DNA of 64,000 bases, taken from Halalkalicoccus sp. CG83 (lineage in GTDB: Archaea > Halobacteriota > Halobacteria > Halobacteriales > Halalkalicoccaceae). Position 1 is the stretch's first letter. Each line of letters begins with the position of its first letter. The translations under genes were made by a program, and so were the position numbers. Shown here piece after piece: positions 15,377 through 24,089 of this stretch. The notes under the pieces are model-generated. The model made no database searches and was not told where the DNA came from. It saw only the letters and a program-made list of their open reading frames with translations. The DNA is taken from the NCBI RefSeq assembly GCF_037081715.1, contig NZ_JAZDDH010000001.1:1984001-2048000 (forward strand), given 5' to 3'.

Positions 15377-15620
15377 TCAGCGAACGGATCCCTCGGTACG
15401 GTACGTCATCTCGACCGCGTTGCTCGCGCTGACGACCAGTCCGACGACGTCCTCCTCGGGTGTCTTGCCGCTCGTACGGTCGATTCGGAGACCGTGATCG
15501 CACCGATCGGCCGGTCGTCCGCGAGCACGGGGACGGCGACGTACTGCCAGTCGGAACGGACGACCGTCTCATCGGAACCGAACCACTGAACACCGTGCTC
15601 GAACGCCGTCCACGGGAGAA
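15377..15620 (-). pseudogene. Decayed IclR-family regulator, C-terminal fragment
   Basis: Reading the minus strand gives Trp-Gln-Tyr-Val-Ala-Val-Pro-Val-Leu-Ala-Asp-Asp-Arg-Pro-Ile-Gly-Ala-Ile-Thr-Val and then, after a frame change near 15490, Glu-Glu-Asp-Val-Val-Gly-Leu-Val-Val-Ser-Ala-Ser-Asn-Ala-Val-Glu before a stop at 15377-15379. The two pieces line up with the end of the IclR effector domain, as in the intact IclR proteins elsewhere in this window. There is no HTH domain and no start. It lies directly upstream of the divergent galactonate dehydratase gene, so it is probably the relic of that gene's regulator. Confidence 0.6.
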
Positions 15621-15626
15621 CGACTC

Positions 15627-16778
15627 ATGAAGATCACCGACTACGAACTGTACGAGGTACCGCCACGCTGGCTCTTCCTCCGGCTCGAGACGAGCGACGG
15701 GCTCGTCGGCTGGGGCGAACCCGTCGTCGAGGGTCGCGCAAAGACCGTCCGCGCCGCCGTCGAGGAGCTGATGGAGAACTACCTGCTCGGCGAGGACCCC
15801 TCACGGATCGAGGACCACTGGCAGCGGATGTACCGCGGCGGGTTCTATCGGGGCGGTCCGGTCCTCATGAGCGCGATCGCGGGCGTCGACCAGGCGCTCT
15901 GGGACATCAAGGGCAAGCGGTTCGGCGCGCCGGTCTACGAACTACTCGGCGGGCGGGCGCGCGATCGGATCCGTGTCTACCAGTGGATCGGCGGGGACCG
16001 CCCGAGCGAAGTCGGCGAGGCGGCCGCAGAGAAGGTGAGCGAGGGGTTCACCGGGCTGAAGATGAACGCCACGAGCGAGATGCGCCGCGTCGACACGCCC
16101 GCTGCCGTCCAGTCGGCACGGGATCGACTCTCGGAGGTCCGCGAGGCGGTCGGCCCCGAGGTCGACATCGGCGTGGACTTCCATGGCCGGGTGACCAAGC
16201 CGATGGCGAAGCGTCTGGCGAAGGCGCTCGAACCCTACGAGCCGATGTTCATCGAGGAGCCCGTGTTGCCCGAGCACAACGACGCCCTGCCGGCGATCGC
16301 GGCTCACACGACGATCCCGATCGCCACGGGCGAGCGGATGTTCTCCCGGTGGGACTTCAAGCAGGTGTTCGAGAACGGCGGGGTCGACCTGATCCAGCCC
16401 GACCTCTCGCACGCCGGTGGCATCACCGAGGTGAACAAGATCGCGAGTATGGCCGAGGCGTACGACGTCGCGCTCGCGCCCCACTGCCCGCTCGGGCCGA
16501 TCGCGCTGGCGTCGTGCATCCAGGTCGACGTCTGCTCGCCGAACGCCCTGATCCAGGAACAGAGCCTCGACATCCACTACAACCGGGGCGGCGACGTCCT
16601 CGACTACCTCGCCGACCCGGGCGTCTTCGAGTACGACGACGGCTACGTCGACGTCCCCTCCGAGCCGGGGCTGGGGATCGAACCGAACGAGGCGTACATC
16701 GAGAAGCAGGCCGAGAAGACGGTCGACTGGCACAATCCGATCTGGCGCCACGACGACGGCAGCGTCGCGGAGTGGTGA
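15627..16778 (+). CDS. dgoD: D-galactonate dehydratase, enolase superfamily
   Basis: 383 residues, colinear with bacterial DgoD (382) and sharing long identical stretches, for example Pro-Pro-Arg-Trp-Leu-Phe-Leu, Leu-Met-Ser-Ala-Ile-Ala-Gly, Asp-Phe-His-Gly-Arg-Val, Phe-Ile-Glu-Glu-Pro-Val-Leu and the C-terminal Asn-Ser/Gly-Ser-Val-Ala-Glu-Trp. Metal ligands (Asp in Asp-Phe-His, Glu in Glu-Glu-Pro, Glu in Gly-Glu-Arg-Met-Phe-Ser) and the catalytic His region Ala-Pro-His-Cys-Pro-Leu are intact. It dehydrates D-galactonate to 2-keto-3-deoxygalactonate in the oxidative galactose pathway. It is convergent with the GH4 alpha-galactosidase gene and close to a sugar ABC importer. Confidence 0.92.
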   Translation: MKITDYELYEVPPRWLFLRLETSDGLVGWGEPVVEGRAKTVRAAVEELMENYLLGEDPSRIEDHWQRMYRGGFYRGGPVLMSAIAGVDQALWDIKGKRFGAPVYELLGGRARDRIRVYQWIGGDRPSEVGEAAAEKVSEGFTGLKMNATSEMRRVDTPAAVQSARDRLSEVREAVGPEVDIGVDFHGRVTKPMAKRLAKALEPYEPMFIEEPVLPEHNDALPAIAAHTTIPIATGERMFSRWDFKQVFENGGVDLIQPDLSHAGGITEVNKIASMAEAYDVALAPHCPLGPIALASCIQVDVCSPNALIQEQSLDIHYNRGGDVLDYLADPGVFEYDDGYVDVPSEPGLGIEPNEAYIEKQAEKTVDWHNPIWRHDDGSVAEW

Positions 16779-16835
16779 GTCGTCGAGGACTGCACCAGGT
16801 GGCTTCGACGTTCGGACTCCAGGTCCGCCTCTCGA

Positions 16836-18143
16836 TCACGCGAGTTCAGGGAGATACTCCTCGTTGGCCTCGATCAGCTCCTCGGTCATCTCGTGGGCCT
16901 CATCCAGCGTGAGAGCCGCCGACGTCAGCGGGTCGAGCTTGATCGCCTGATGGATCGCCTCGCAGTCGTTCTCGAGCGCGCCAGTCACCGTCCGCTCCTG
17001 GACGGCGATCTGGGTTCGGTCCAGCGCGGCCAACTGCGGCGGGAGCTCTCCCACGGAACAGGGTCGGACGCCGGTTCCGTCGATCAGACAGGGCACCTCG
17101 ACGCAGGCATCGCCGGGGAGGTTCGCGATCAGTCCTCCGTCGTTGGGGACGTTGAGGTTGAGCCGGCGAGGCTCGCCGGTCTCGAGCGAGTGGATCAGCC
17201 GCGAGGCGTACTCCTCCGAGCGCTCGATTTCGAGGTCCGCGAGGTCGACGTCGTGTTCGGGATCGTCGCGCTCGTTCGACCTGGCCTTCCAGCCCTCGAG
17301 GTAGGTCGCCGTCGCCATGCGTTCGGCGTACCCGTCGCCGGCCATCTCCTCGATCGTCTCCTGCTCGGTCCGGAAGTAGGGGACGTACTCACTCACGTGG
17401 TGGCTCGACTCGGTGGGGAACGCGCCGAAGTGGCGCAGCATCTCGAAGCGAACGGTGTCCCTCCGGTAGGTGTCGGGATCGGCCATCGCCTCCTCGAGTA
17501 GGGGATAGACGTCCTCGCCGTCGTGTTCGCACTCGAGAAACCACGCCATGTGGTTGACGCCGGCGACCCAGTACTCGAGCTCCTCCTGCGAAACGCCGAC
17601 GTACTCGGCGATCGCCTCGGCCGTATGGGGGACGCTGTGACAGAGACCGACGGTCTCGACGTCGGTCGCCTCCGCCATCACCCAGCAGACGATCGCCATG
17701 GGGTTGGTGTAGTTCAACAGAAGCGCGTCGGGACAGAGCTCCTCCATGTCGCGGGCGATCTCGAGCATCGTCGGGATCGTCCGCAGCCCGCGAAAGACGC
17801 CACCGGGTCCCAGCGTGTCGCCGATCGCCTGTTCGACGCCGTATCGCTCGGGGATGCGGATCTCGTTCTCGAACGGTTCGGTGCCGCCGACGTTGATCAT
17901 GTTGAACACGTAGTCCGCGCCATCGAGCGCCGCCCAGCGGTCGGTCGTCGACTCGATCGTCGCGCCGACGCCGCCGTTCTCCACCATCGCCTCCGCGGCC
18001 TCCGTGGCCTTCGCCAGTCGGGCCTCATCGACGTCCATCAGTCGGATCGTGCTGTCCTCGAGTTCGGGAAACGAGAGCATGTCGCCGACCAGCTTCCTGG
18101 CGAAGACCATGCTACCCGCTCCGACGAAGGTGATCGTTGGCAT
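16836..18143 (-). CDS. melA: Alpha-galactosidase, glycoside hydrolase family 4
   Basis: 435 residues from Met-Pro-Thr-Ile-Thr-Phe-Val-Gly-Ala-Gly-Ser. The N-terminal NAD-binding motif Gly-Ala-Gly-Ser, the metal-site Cys-His in Gly-Leu-Cys-His-Ser-Val, Gly-Val-Asn-His-Met-Ala-Trp, and Asp-Thr-Leu-Gly-Pro-Gly-Gly match bacterial MelA closely. GH4 enzymes need NAD and Mn and cleave by an oxidation-elimination route. The product would be galactose from melibiose- or raffinose-type sugars in the cytoplasm. A Met nine residues upstream (18170) is less likely: a TATA-like ggttatg at about 18166-18173 sits 25 bases before 18143. It adjoins dgoD and the ABC importer. Confidence 0.88.
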   Translation of the reverse strand: MPTITFVGAGSMVFARKLVGDMLSFPELEDSTIRLMDVDEARLAKATEAAEAMVENGGVGATIESTTDRWAALDGADYVFNMINVGGTEPFENEIRIPERYGVEQAIGDTLGPGGVFRGLRTIPTMLEIARDMEELCPDALLLNYTNPMAIVCWVMAEATDVETVGLCHSVPHTAEAIAEYVGVSQEELEYWVAGVNHMAWFLECEHDGEDVYPLLEEAMADPDTYRRDTVRFEMLRHFGAFPTESSHHVSEYVPYFRTEQETIEEMAGDGYAERMATATYLEGWKARSNERDDPEHDVDLADLEIERSEEYASRLIHSLETGEPRRLNLNVPNDGGLIANLPGDACVEVPCLIDGTGVRPCSVGELPPQLAALDRTQIAVQERTVTGALENDCEAIHQAIKLDPLTSAALTLDEAHEMTEELIEANEEYLPELA

Positions 18144-18525
18144 ACCCTCACGGTCCGGACTGAGTGACATAACCCTAGCGGGACAAAGGCCGAGCGAGCG
18201 ACGGCATCGCGACGAACGAGAGAGCCGAACTCGCGGACGACGGTCGTTCGAAGCCGATCCGATCGCCCGCTTCGAGGACGGCCGACCGGGAGAAAAGGAT
18301 AAGTGGATCGGTAAACGAACGTCTGGGAGTCAGCAGCAGCGCGCGCACTGCGAACACCGAGAGACGGTGGGGACCTCTCCGATCGGCTCCACCTTCCGTC
18401 GATCTCGGAGTGCTGGAGACCGGCGTAATCGTACTCGATCGAGTCGTCGGGCCCGAGACGTCGGAGCACGTTCGCCGTGCTAGGAGAACACAATTGTTAT
18501 ATAACGAAACCAGTAGGTGGGAAGT
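18144..18525. other. Divergent promoter region between melA and the sugar ABC operon
   Basis: 382 bases. The melA promoter (minus strand, TATA-like sequence about 18166-18173) is at one end and the ABC ATPase promoter (TTATATAA at 18497-18504) at the other. The middle shows no convincing gene. Confidence 0.5.
18497..18504 (+). promoter_or_regulatory. TATA box of sugar ABC ATPase gene
   Basis: TTATATAA, centred 26 bases before the ATG at 18526, the spacing expected for a leaderless haloarchaeal transcript. It argues for the ATG at 18526 rather than the in-frame GTG at 18517. Confidence 0.7.
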
Positions 18526-19656
18526 ATGGGACGAATCGACATGCGGAATGTCACCAAAGTATTCGGTGACGCGGGACAGCAGGTCCTCGCCGTCGATGAC
18601 TTCGATCTCACGATCGAGGACGGCGAGTTCCTGGTGCTCGTCGGGCCCTCGGGCTGTGGCAAATCGACCACGCTACGCACAATCGCCGGGCTCGAGGAGG
18701 TGACCGAGGGGACGATCAGCATCGACGGCGAGGACATCACCCACGAGAAACCGAAGGACCGGGACATCGCGATGGTGTTCCAGAACTACGCCCTCTACCC
18801 GCACATGACCGCCCGGGAGAACATGGCGTTCGGGCTGAAGATGACGACTGACCTCTCCGAGGAGGAGATCGACCAACGGGTGCGGGAGGCCGCCCAGATG
18901 ATGGGGATCGAGGACCTGCTCGAGAGCAAACCCGGGGAGCTCTCGGGCGGTCAGCAACAACGGGTCGCTCTCGGTCGATCGATCGTCAGGGAGCCCAAGG
19001 TGTTTCTGATGGACGAGCCGCTGTCGAACCTCGACGCGAAACTCAGAACGACGATGCGGACCGAGCTCCAGGACCTCCAACGGCGCCTCAACACGACCGC
19101 CGTCTACGTGACCCACGATCAGACCGAGGCGATGACGATGGGTGACCGGATCGTGGTGCTCGACGAGGGGCGGCTCCAGCAGGTCGGCACGCCGCTCGAG
19201 TGCTATCAGAAGCCGAACAACGTGTTCGTCGCGGGGTTTATCGGTTCGCCGGGGATGAACTTCCTCGACGTGCGCAACGAGAACGGCCGGCTGGTCCACG
19301 AGGCCTTCGAGTACGAACTCTCGGAGGAGACCGCCACCGAACTCGAGGAGGCGGGGGCGGGTACGGACCTCGTCCTCGGCGTTCGTCCGGAGGACATCCG
19401 GGTCGCCTCGGAGGCCACCGAGCGAAACCGGATCACGGTCGAACCGAAGGTGGTCGAGCCGGTCGGAGACGTGACCTACGTCCACTTCGACGTCGGTGAC
19501 GTGGACGTTACGGCGACGATAAGTGGCGATGTTCACGTCCAGGTGGGAGAGGCTCTCGACGTCGTCTTCCCCGAGGAACGCATCCACGTCTTCGATGGAG
19601 CCACCGAGGAGGCGATCAAGAACAGCGACCGAGAGCTACTGAGCGTACCGAGCTGA
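18526..19656 (+). CDS. Sugar ABC transporter ATP-binding protein (MalK/UgpC/MsmX type)
   Basis: 376 residues. Walker A Gly-Pro-Ser-Gly-Cys-Gly-Lys-Ser-Thr, Q-loop Gln-Asn-Tyr-Ala-Leu-Tyr-Pro, signature Leu-Ser-Gly-Gly-Gln-Gln-Gln-Arg, Walker B Val-Phe-Leu-Met-Asp-Glu-Pro and His in Val-Thr-His-Asp-Gln-Thr-Glu-Ala are intact. The C-terminal TOBE/OB domain (about 235-370) has the form seen in CUT1 sugar importers, with Val-Arg-Pro-Glu-Asp-Ile. It drives import with the binding protein and two permeases that follow on the same strand. Unlike in many bacteria, the ATPase gene comes first. Neighbouring melA and dgoD suggest an alpha-galactoside substrate. Confidence 0.9.
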   Translation: MGRIDMRNVTKVFGDAGQQVLAVDDFDLTIEDGEFLVLVGPSGCGKSTTLRTIAGLEEVTEGTISIDGEDITHEKPKDRDIAMVFQNYALYPHMTARENMAFGLKMTTDLSEEEIDQRVREAAQMMGIEDLLESKPGELSGGQQQRVALGRSIVREPKVFLMDEPLSNLDAKLRTTMRTELQDLQRRLNTTAVYVTHDQTEAMTMGDRIVVLDEGRLQQVGTPLECYQKPNNVFVAGFIGSPGMNFLDVRNENGRLVHEAFEYELSEETATELEEAGAGTDLVLGVRPEDIRVASEATERNRITVEPKVVEPVGDVTYVHFDVGDVDVTATISGDVHVQVGEALDVVFPEERIHVFDGATEEAIKNSDRELLSVPS

Positions 19657-19803
19657 ACGGTAGTCGACGAATCGAGCTCACTCCCACCAACCGCCCGGGC
19701 TTGGATATCGTACGAAGCGTACCACGAACCGTACGTCTCCCCTCGTTTACACGGTGTCGAAAAAATCCAGTAACTTTATGAGTAGTTGATCGAGAGTAGG
19801 TCC

Positions 19804-21111
19804 ATGGATAATAATGGACTATCTCGAAGGACCCTGATCAAGGTGACGGCGGGCGGTTCGGTCGTCGCGCTGGCGGGCTGTCTCGGCGGGGACGGTGGCG
19901 ACGGCGGGGACGGCGGCAGCGAGGAGGACGACGTCGAGGAGGTCGAGCTCGGCGAGGGGGACGTCACCCTCGAGTTCTCCGCCTGGGGCGAGGGCGTCGA
20001 ACGACAGACCGTCGAGGACATGCTGGCGTCGTACGCCGAACAGAACGACCAGGTCGGGGTGGAGTTCCAGCACGTCCCGCAGGACTACGCCGACCGGCTC
20101 CGGACGCAGTTCGGCGCCGGCGAGGAGCCCGACGCCTTCTACATCGGCCTCGAGAACGTCGGCGAGTTCGAGGACGTTCTCGTCAACCTCGAACCGGAGC
20201 TGGACCAGGAGCTCCTCGACGACATGGACGACGCGGTTCTGGACGCGGTCTACCCGCGCGAGGGGCTGCCGTTCATCCCGAAGGACTTCCAGTACGGCGC
20301 GCTGATCCACAACACCGAGGTGCTCTCGAACGCCGGCTACGACGAGTTCCCCGAGAACTGGAACGAGTTCCGCTCCATGCTCGAGGCCATCGACGAGGGC
20401 GGCGAGGTCGACTACCCGATCGTCGACTGGGACCCCTACTTCATGGTGTACGCGTTCATGTCCGCGAACGGCGGCCAGGTCATGAACGACGATCATACCG
20501 AGTGCGTGATCGACTCCGAGGAGAACGTCGAGGCGCTCGAGTTCCTCCAGGGGCTGCGGGAGGACGAGTTGCTGGGAATCGGCACCGAGGTCGGGGCCGA
20601 CGCCGAGCACGCCATCCTCGGCGAGCAACAGACCGCGATGATCTTCGGCGGCGGCTGGATCATCGCCGAGATCGGGGGCGACTACGAGGAGATGGACGAG
20701 ATCATGGACATCGCGGTCCCGCCGTATCAGGAGGGCGAGGAGCCCGGGACGCTCATCCTCACCGCGGGCTACGCGGTTTCCCAGAACGGCGACCACATCG
20801 ACGAGTCGATCGACATGGTCCAGTACCTGATGGGCGACGGTATGGTACCGTGGCTCGAGACCGGCATCGCCCTCTCGGTCCGGGAGTCCCTCCGCGAAGA
20901 GGTGGAGCTCTACCAGGAGGACGAGCGCTACCAGCGGTGGTTCGAGATGAGCGAGTACCCCCGACACACGGCCCAGGAGTACGGCCCGCAGACACAGGAG
21001 ATCCTCAGCAACATCAACCCACAGATCCAGGGGATCTACCAGGGCGAGGTCGAACCCGCCGACGCCGTCGCGACGATCGAAGAGGAAGTCAACAACAACG
21101 TCCTCAACTGA
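19804..21111 (+). CDS. Sugar ABC transporter substrate-binding lipoprotein (family 1)
   Basis: 435 residues. The N-terminus is a Tat lipoprotein signal (Ser-Arg-Arg-Thr-Leu-Ile-Lys, hydrophobic run, lipobox Leu-Ala-Gly-Cys at about residue 27), followed by a linker with repeated Gly-Asp-Gly and an acidic stretch. The mature protein has the maltose-binding-like fold pattern (Glu-Phe-Ser-Ala-Trp-Gly-Glu ... Phe-Gly-Gly-Gly-Trp). It binds a sugar outside the membrane. The ATG at 19804 gives a normal signal; an in-frame TTG 18 bases upstream adds nothing recognisable. It heads the permease genes 21-22 bases downstream. Confidence 0.88.
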   Translation: MDNNGLSRRTLIKVTAGGSVVALAGCLGGDGGDGGDGGSEEDDVEEVELGEGDVTLEFSAWGEGVERQTVEDMLASYAEQNDQVGVEFQHVPQDYADRLRTQFGAGEEPDAFYIGLENVGEFEDVLVNLEPELDQELLDDMDDAVLDAVYPREGLPFIPKDFQYGALIHNTEVLSNAGYDEFPENWNEFRSMLEAIDEGGEVDYPIVDWDPYFMVYAFMSANGGQVMNDDHTECVIDSEENVEALEFLQGLREDELLGIGTEVGADAEHAILGEQQTAMIFGGGWIIAEIGGDYEEMDEIMDIAVPPYQEGEEPGTLILTAGYAVSQNGDHIDESIDMVQYLMGDGMVPWLETGIALSVRESLREEVELYQEDERYQRWFEMSEYPRHTAQEYGPQTQEILSNINPQIQGIYQGEVEPADAVATIEEEVNNNVLN

Positions 21112-21132
21112 GGATCGAGACCGACACAGACC

Positions 21133-22107
21133 ATGGCAACCAAAGACTCACGATCGACCGAGGGTGGCCTGACCGAGTTCGTCTCGATCGAGGCGTTCGA
21201 TCGGCGGGACAACCTCGCGGCGCTGCTGTTCATCCTGCCGAACCTCATCGTCTTCACCGCCTTCCTGTTCATCCCGGTGGTGTTCGCCGTCTACCTCTCG
21301 TTCTCGGAGTGGCAGGTGCTCACCGGCGAGCTCCAGTTCATCGGTCTGGACAACTACCGCAGCCTCGTCTATCCGCTGCCCTGGGAGAACGACTGGGCCG
21401 TTCTGAGCACGCCGACGGTCAACCTGTGGTGGTGGGCCGTCTCGCGGACGATGATCTACACCGTCGGCGTCGTCCCCGTCGCGATCGCGGGCGGTCTCGC
21501 CGTGGCGCTCGTGCTCGACAGGCAGATCCGGTTCAAGAAGGCGTTTCGGGCCGCGTACTTCCTGCCCGTGATGCTCTCCGGTGCGATCAGCGCGATCATC
21601 TGGGGCTGGATCCTGAACCTCAACGGGATCGCCAACAACGTCCTCGCGCCGATCGGACTGGCACACAACTGGGTCGGCGATCCGTCGACCGCGCTGGGTG
21701 CGATCATGCTCATCGCCGTCTGGGCGGGGATCGGGTTCAACATGATCATCTTCCTCGCCGGACTCCAGAACATCCCCGACGAGCTCTACGAGGCGGCCCG
21801 CATCGACGGGACGAACGGCTGGCAGCGGTTCAGACACGTCACGTGGCCGAACCTCCAGAACACGTACTTCTTCGTGATCGTGCTCGCGATCATCTCCTCG
21901 TTCCAGGTGTTCGCGATCGCCTACGCGCTGACGAGCGGCGGTCCGTACTACGCCACGACGACAATCGTCGTCCTCATCTATCAGGAGGCGTTCCAGCACG
22001 ACAGCATGGGGCTCGCCGCCGCGATGGCGATGCTGCTCTTTGTCGTCATCTTCGTGTTCAGCTACTACCAGTACCGAGCTCGCGGCAACGACGAGGTGAC
22101 CTACTGA
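21133..22107 (+). CDS. Sugar ABC transporter permease, MalF/UgpA type
   Basis: 324 residues with six main hydrophobic helices and a cytoplasmic N-terminal tail of about 30 residues. The EAA coupling loop is Glu-Ala-Ala-Arg-Ile-Asp-Gly-Thr-Asn-Gly-Trp-Gln near residue 224. It forms half of the translocation channel. The stop codon overlaps the next permease's start (TGATG), so translation is coupled. Confidence 0.9.
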   Translation: MATKDSRSTEGGLTEFVSIEAFDRRDNLAALLFILPNLIVFTAFLFIPVVFAVYLSFSEWQVLTGELQFIGLDNYRSLVYPLPWENDWAVLSTPTVNLWWWAVSRTMIYTVGVVPVAIAGGLAVALVLDRQIRFKKAFRAAYFLPVMLSGAISAIIWGWILNLNGIANNVLAPIGLAHNWVGDPSTALGAIMLIAVWAGIGFNMIIFLAGLQNIPDELYEAARIDGTNGWQRFRHVTWPNLQNTYFFVIVLAIISSFQVFAIAYALTSGGPYYATTTIVVLIYQEAFQHDSMGLAAAMAMLLFVVIFVFSYYQYRARGNDEVTY

Positions 22108-22967
22108 TGGTGCGCTCGAACTACGACTATCCGGGCTACGAGCGCTCGGGGCCGGTCTACTGGGCGAAGAAGCTCCTGCTCTACGCGGGCGTCGTGTTCG
22201 GCGCGCTGTTGATGGTCGCGCCGTTCTACTGGACGGTCACGACGGCGCTCTCGGCGAACCCGGGCGCCGGCGTCGTGACGGTCATCCCCGAGACGATCAC
22301 GTTCGAACACTTCATCGACCTGTTCACCGAACAGCCGGTCGGCCGGTGGTTCCTCAACGCCTTCATCTTCGCGGGCGCGGTAACGCTGTTCAACGTCACG
22401 TTCGACACGCTGGCGGGGTACGCCTTCGCGAAGCTGGACTTCTTCGCCCGTGAGAAGGTGTTCCTCCTGTTCATCGGGACGATGATGATCCCCGGGATGG
22501 TGACGCTCATCCCGGTCTACATCATCCTCGCGGAGCTCGGTTGGGTGAACACCTACCGCGGGCTGATCGCGCCGCTCATCGCGAGCCCGTTCGGGATCTT
22601 CCTGCTGCGTCAGTACTTCCTCGGGCTGCCCGACTCGCTCGGCGAGGCCGCCCGGATCGACGGCTGCAACAAGTTCCAGGCGTTCTACCACATCTACCTC
22701 CCGCTGGCGAAGCCGGCGGTGGCGACGCTCGGGATCTTCGCGTTCATGGGCGCGTGGAACAACTTCGAGTGGCCGCTGATCATCGCGACTGACCACGAGC
22801 TGTATACGCTCCCGGTCGCGCTGTTCCTCGTCCAGGGCCAGTACACGCAGAACTGGGGGCTGGTGATGGCGACGGCGGCGATCATGGTCGTTCCGATAAT
22901 CGTCGCTTTCCTCTCGGCACAGCAGTACTTCATCCGCGGGATGACACTGAGCGGCATGAAGGGCTGA
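22107..22967 (+). CDS. Sugar ABC transporter permease, MalG/UgpE type
   Basis: 286 residues starting Met-Val-Arg-Ser-Asn-Tyr-Asp-Tyr. Six hydrophobic helices; the EAA loop is Glu-Ala-Ala-Arg-Ile-Asp-Gly-Cys-Asn-Lys-Phe-Gln near residue 178; the C-terminus ends in the typical Gly-Met-Thr-Leu-Ser-Gly-Met-Lys-Gly. The frame is open far upstream, but the ATG overlapping the preceding stop is the only start consistent with the family. It completes the importer with 18526-22107. Confidence 0.9.
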   Translation: MVRSNYDYPGYERSGPVYWAKKLLLYAGVVFGALLMVAPFYWTVTTALSANPGAGVVTVIPETITFEHFIDLFTEQPVGRWFLNAFIFAGAVTLFNVTFDTLAGYAFAKLDFFAREKVFLLFIGTMMIPGMVTLIPVYIILAELGWVNTYRGLIAPLIASPFGIFLLRQYFLGLPDSLGEAARIDGCNKFQAFYHIYLPLAKPAVATLGIFAFMGAWNNFEWPLIIATDHELYTLPVALFLVQGQYTQNWGLVMATAAIMVVPIIVAFLSAQQYFIRGMTLSGMKG

Positions 22968-22970
22968 TCC

Positions 22971-23621
22971 GTGGAGCGGGTTCCGGACCTCACCGGCTCG
23001 CTCGTCGTCGCCGTGAAGTTCACCTACCGACAGATCGTTCTCCTCGTGCTGCTCAGCATCGCGTTCTGGCTCGGCGTCGCCCTCCTCGTTCCGGCCGGAG
23101 CCGCCGTCATCGCGCTGTTCGAGACGATCCGCGTCGTTCCGGAGGAACACCGCTCCGACGTCTCCCTGCTGAAGGAGTACGTCCGATCGGTGGGGCGGAA
23201 CCTCGTTCCGGGCCTGGCGCTCTCCGTTCCCCTGGTCGTCCCGCCGATCGCGACGCTCCTCTATCTCGAGCTGGCGCTCACGGAGACCTCCGGTTACCTC
23301 CTCGTCGCCGGCCTCCTGAGCGCCTACGTCACGCTCGTCGCGTTCTTCCTGGTCTTCAGGACCGCGAACGTCCGCTCGCTCGAGAAACGGGAGACGAGGG
23401 CGGCGTTCCGGCGGGCGCTCGACGTCTCCCGCGATCATCCGCACTTCACGGTGCTACACGTCTGCCTGATCGTCGCCGCGGCATCGCTCACGATCGTGCT
23501 CCCGCCGTTCGTCGTGCTGCTGTTTCCGGGGTTCGTTGCCGTTCTAGAGATCGTGTTCTACGAGGAGGCCTCGCATGCGGAAGAGTCACCAGTTCGGCGA
23601 TACCTACGGACGATACGATGA
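22971..23621 (+). CDS. YesL/DUF624-like membrane protein
   Basis: 216 residues with about five hydrophobic helices and a GTG start 3 bases after the permease stop. The layout of short paired helices and basic loops (Phe-Arg-Thr-Ala-Asn-Val-Arg-Ser-Leu, Ala-Phe-Arg-Arg-Ala-Leu-Asp-Val-Ser) recalls the YesL family that accompanies CUT1 sugar importers in Firmicutes and haloarchaea. The function of that family is not established; it may assist transport or sense it. Assignment to the family is by pattern and context. Confidence 0.6.
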   Translation: MERVPDLTGSLVVAVKFTYRQIVLLVLLSIAFWLGVALLVPAGAAVIALFETIRVVPEEHRSDVSLLKEYVRSVGRNLVPGLALSVPLVVPPIATLLYLELALTETSGYLLVAGLLSAYVTLVAFFLVFRTANVRSLEKRETRAAFRRALDVSRDHPHFTVLHVCLIVAAASLTIVLPPFVVLLFPGFVAVLEIVFYEEASHAEESPVRRYLRTIR

Positions 23622-24073
23622 CGACGCGCAAGGTTCACCTCCTCTCGACGATCCCGACCGCGCTGCTCGCGCTCGTCGTCGGTCACCACCCGGCGTTCCT
23701 GATCGCCCTCGTCGCGGGCGTCCTCCTCCCGGAGATCGACACGATCAGTCGAACGTTCCATCGCTCGTGGATCTTCCACACGTTCCTTCCCCCGGCGATC
23801 GCGTTTCAGGCCGCGCTAACCCTCGGCGTCGAGACCGAGGCCGTCTACACCGCCATCCACTTCGTGACGGTCGGGATGGGACTGCACCTCCTGTTCGACT
23901 TCGTCTACCCGAAGACCCAGAGCCATCCCGGTGCGGAGTGGCCCGTTCGGCCGTCGATCTGGTCGGCTCCCTGGGGGCTGATGTGGCTCGGTCTCTCCTG
24001 GTTCGCCCAGTGGTTCCTCTACCTCTCGACCGCGTTCCTCCCCTGGCTGTTCGGCATCCCGGTGGGACGGTGA
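23618..24073 (+). CDS. Membrane-bound metal-dependent hydrolase-like protein (DUF457/YdjM type)
   Basis: 151 residues overlapping the previous gene by 4 bases. Four hydrophobic helices. The motif Leu-Pro-Glu-Ile-Asp-Thr-Ile-Ser-Arg-Thr-Phe-His-Arg-Ser-Trp-Ile-Phe-His (about 37-54) and His-Leu-Leu-Phe-Asp-Phe (about 89-94) match the Pro-Asp-x-Asp ... His-Arg ... His and His-x3-Asp metal ligands of the DUF457 family. The first Asp is replaced by Glu here. Enzymatic activity is presumed for the family but its substrate is unknown. It is coupled to the sugar-transport operon. Confidence 0.6.
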   Translation: MTTRKVHLLSTIPTALLALVVGHHPAFLIALVAGVLLPEIDTISRTFHRSWIFHTFLPPAIAFQAALTLGVETEAVYTAIHFVTVGMGLHLLFDFVYPKTQSHPGAEWPVRPSIWSAPWGLMWLGLSWFAQWFLYLSTAFLPWLFGIPVGR

Positions 24074-24089
24074 CCGATCGTACGTCCCG

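Noticed and set aside
20502-22967. An 821-codon plus-strand frame covering the binding protein, first permease and second permease
   Set aside because: Only its last 286 codons are a real protein; the earlier part is an out-of-frame reading of two genes with intact products. The true start overlaps the preceding stop at 22107.
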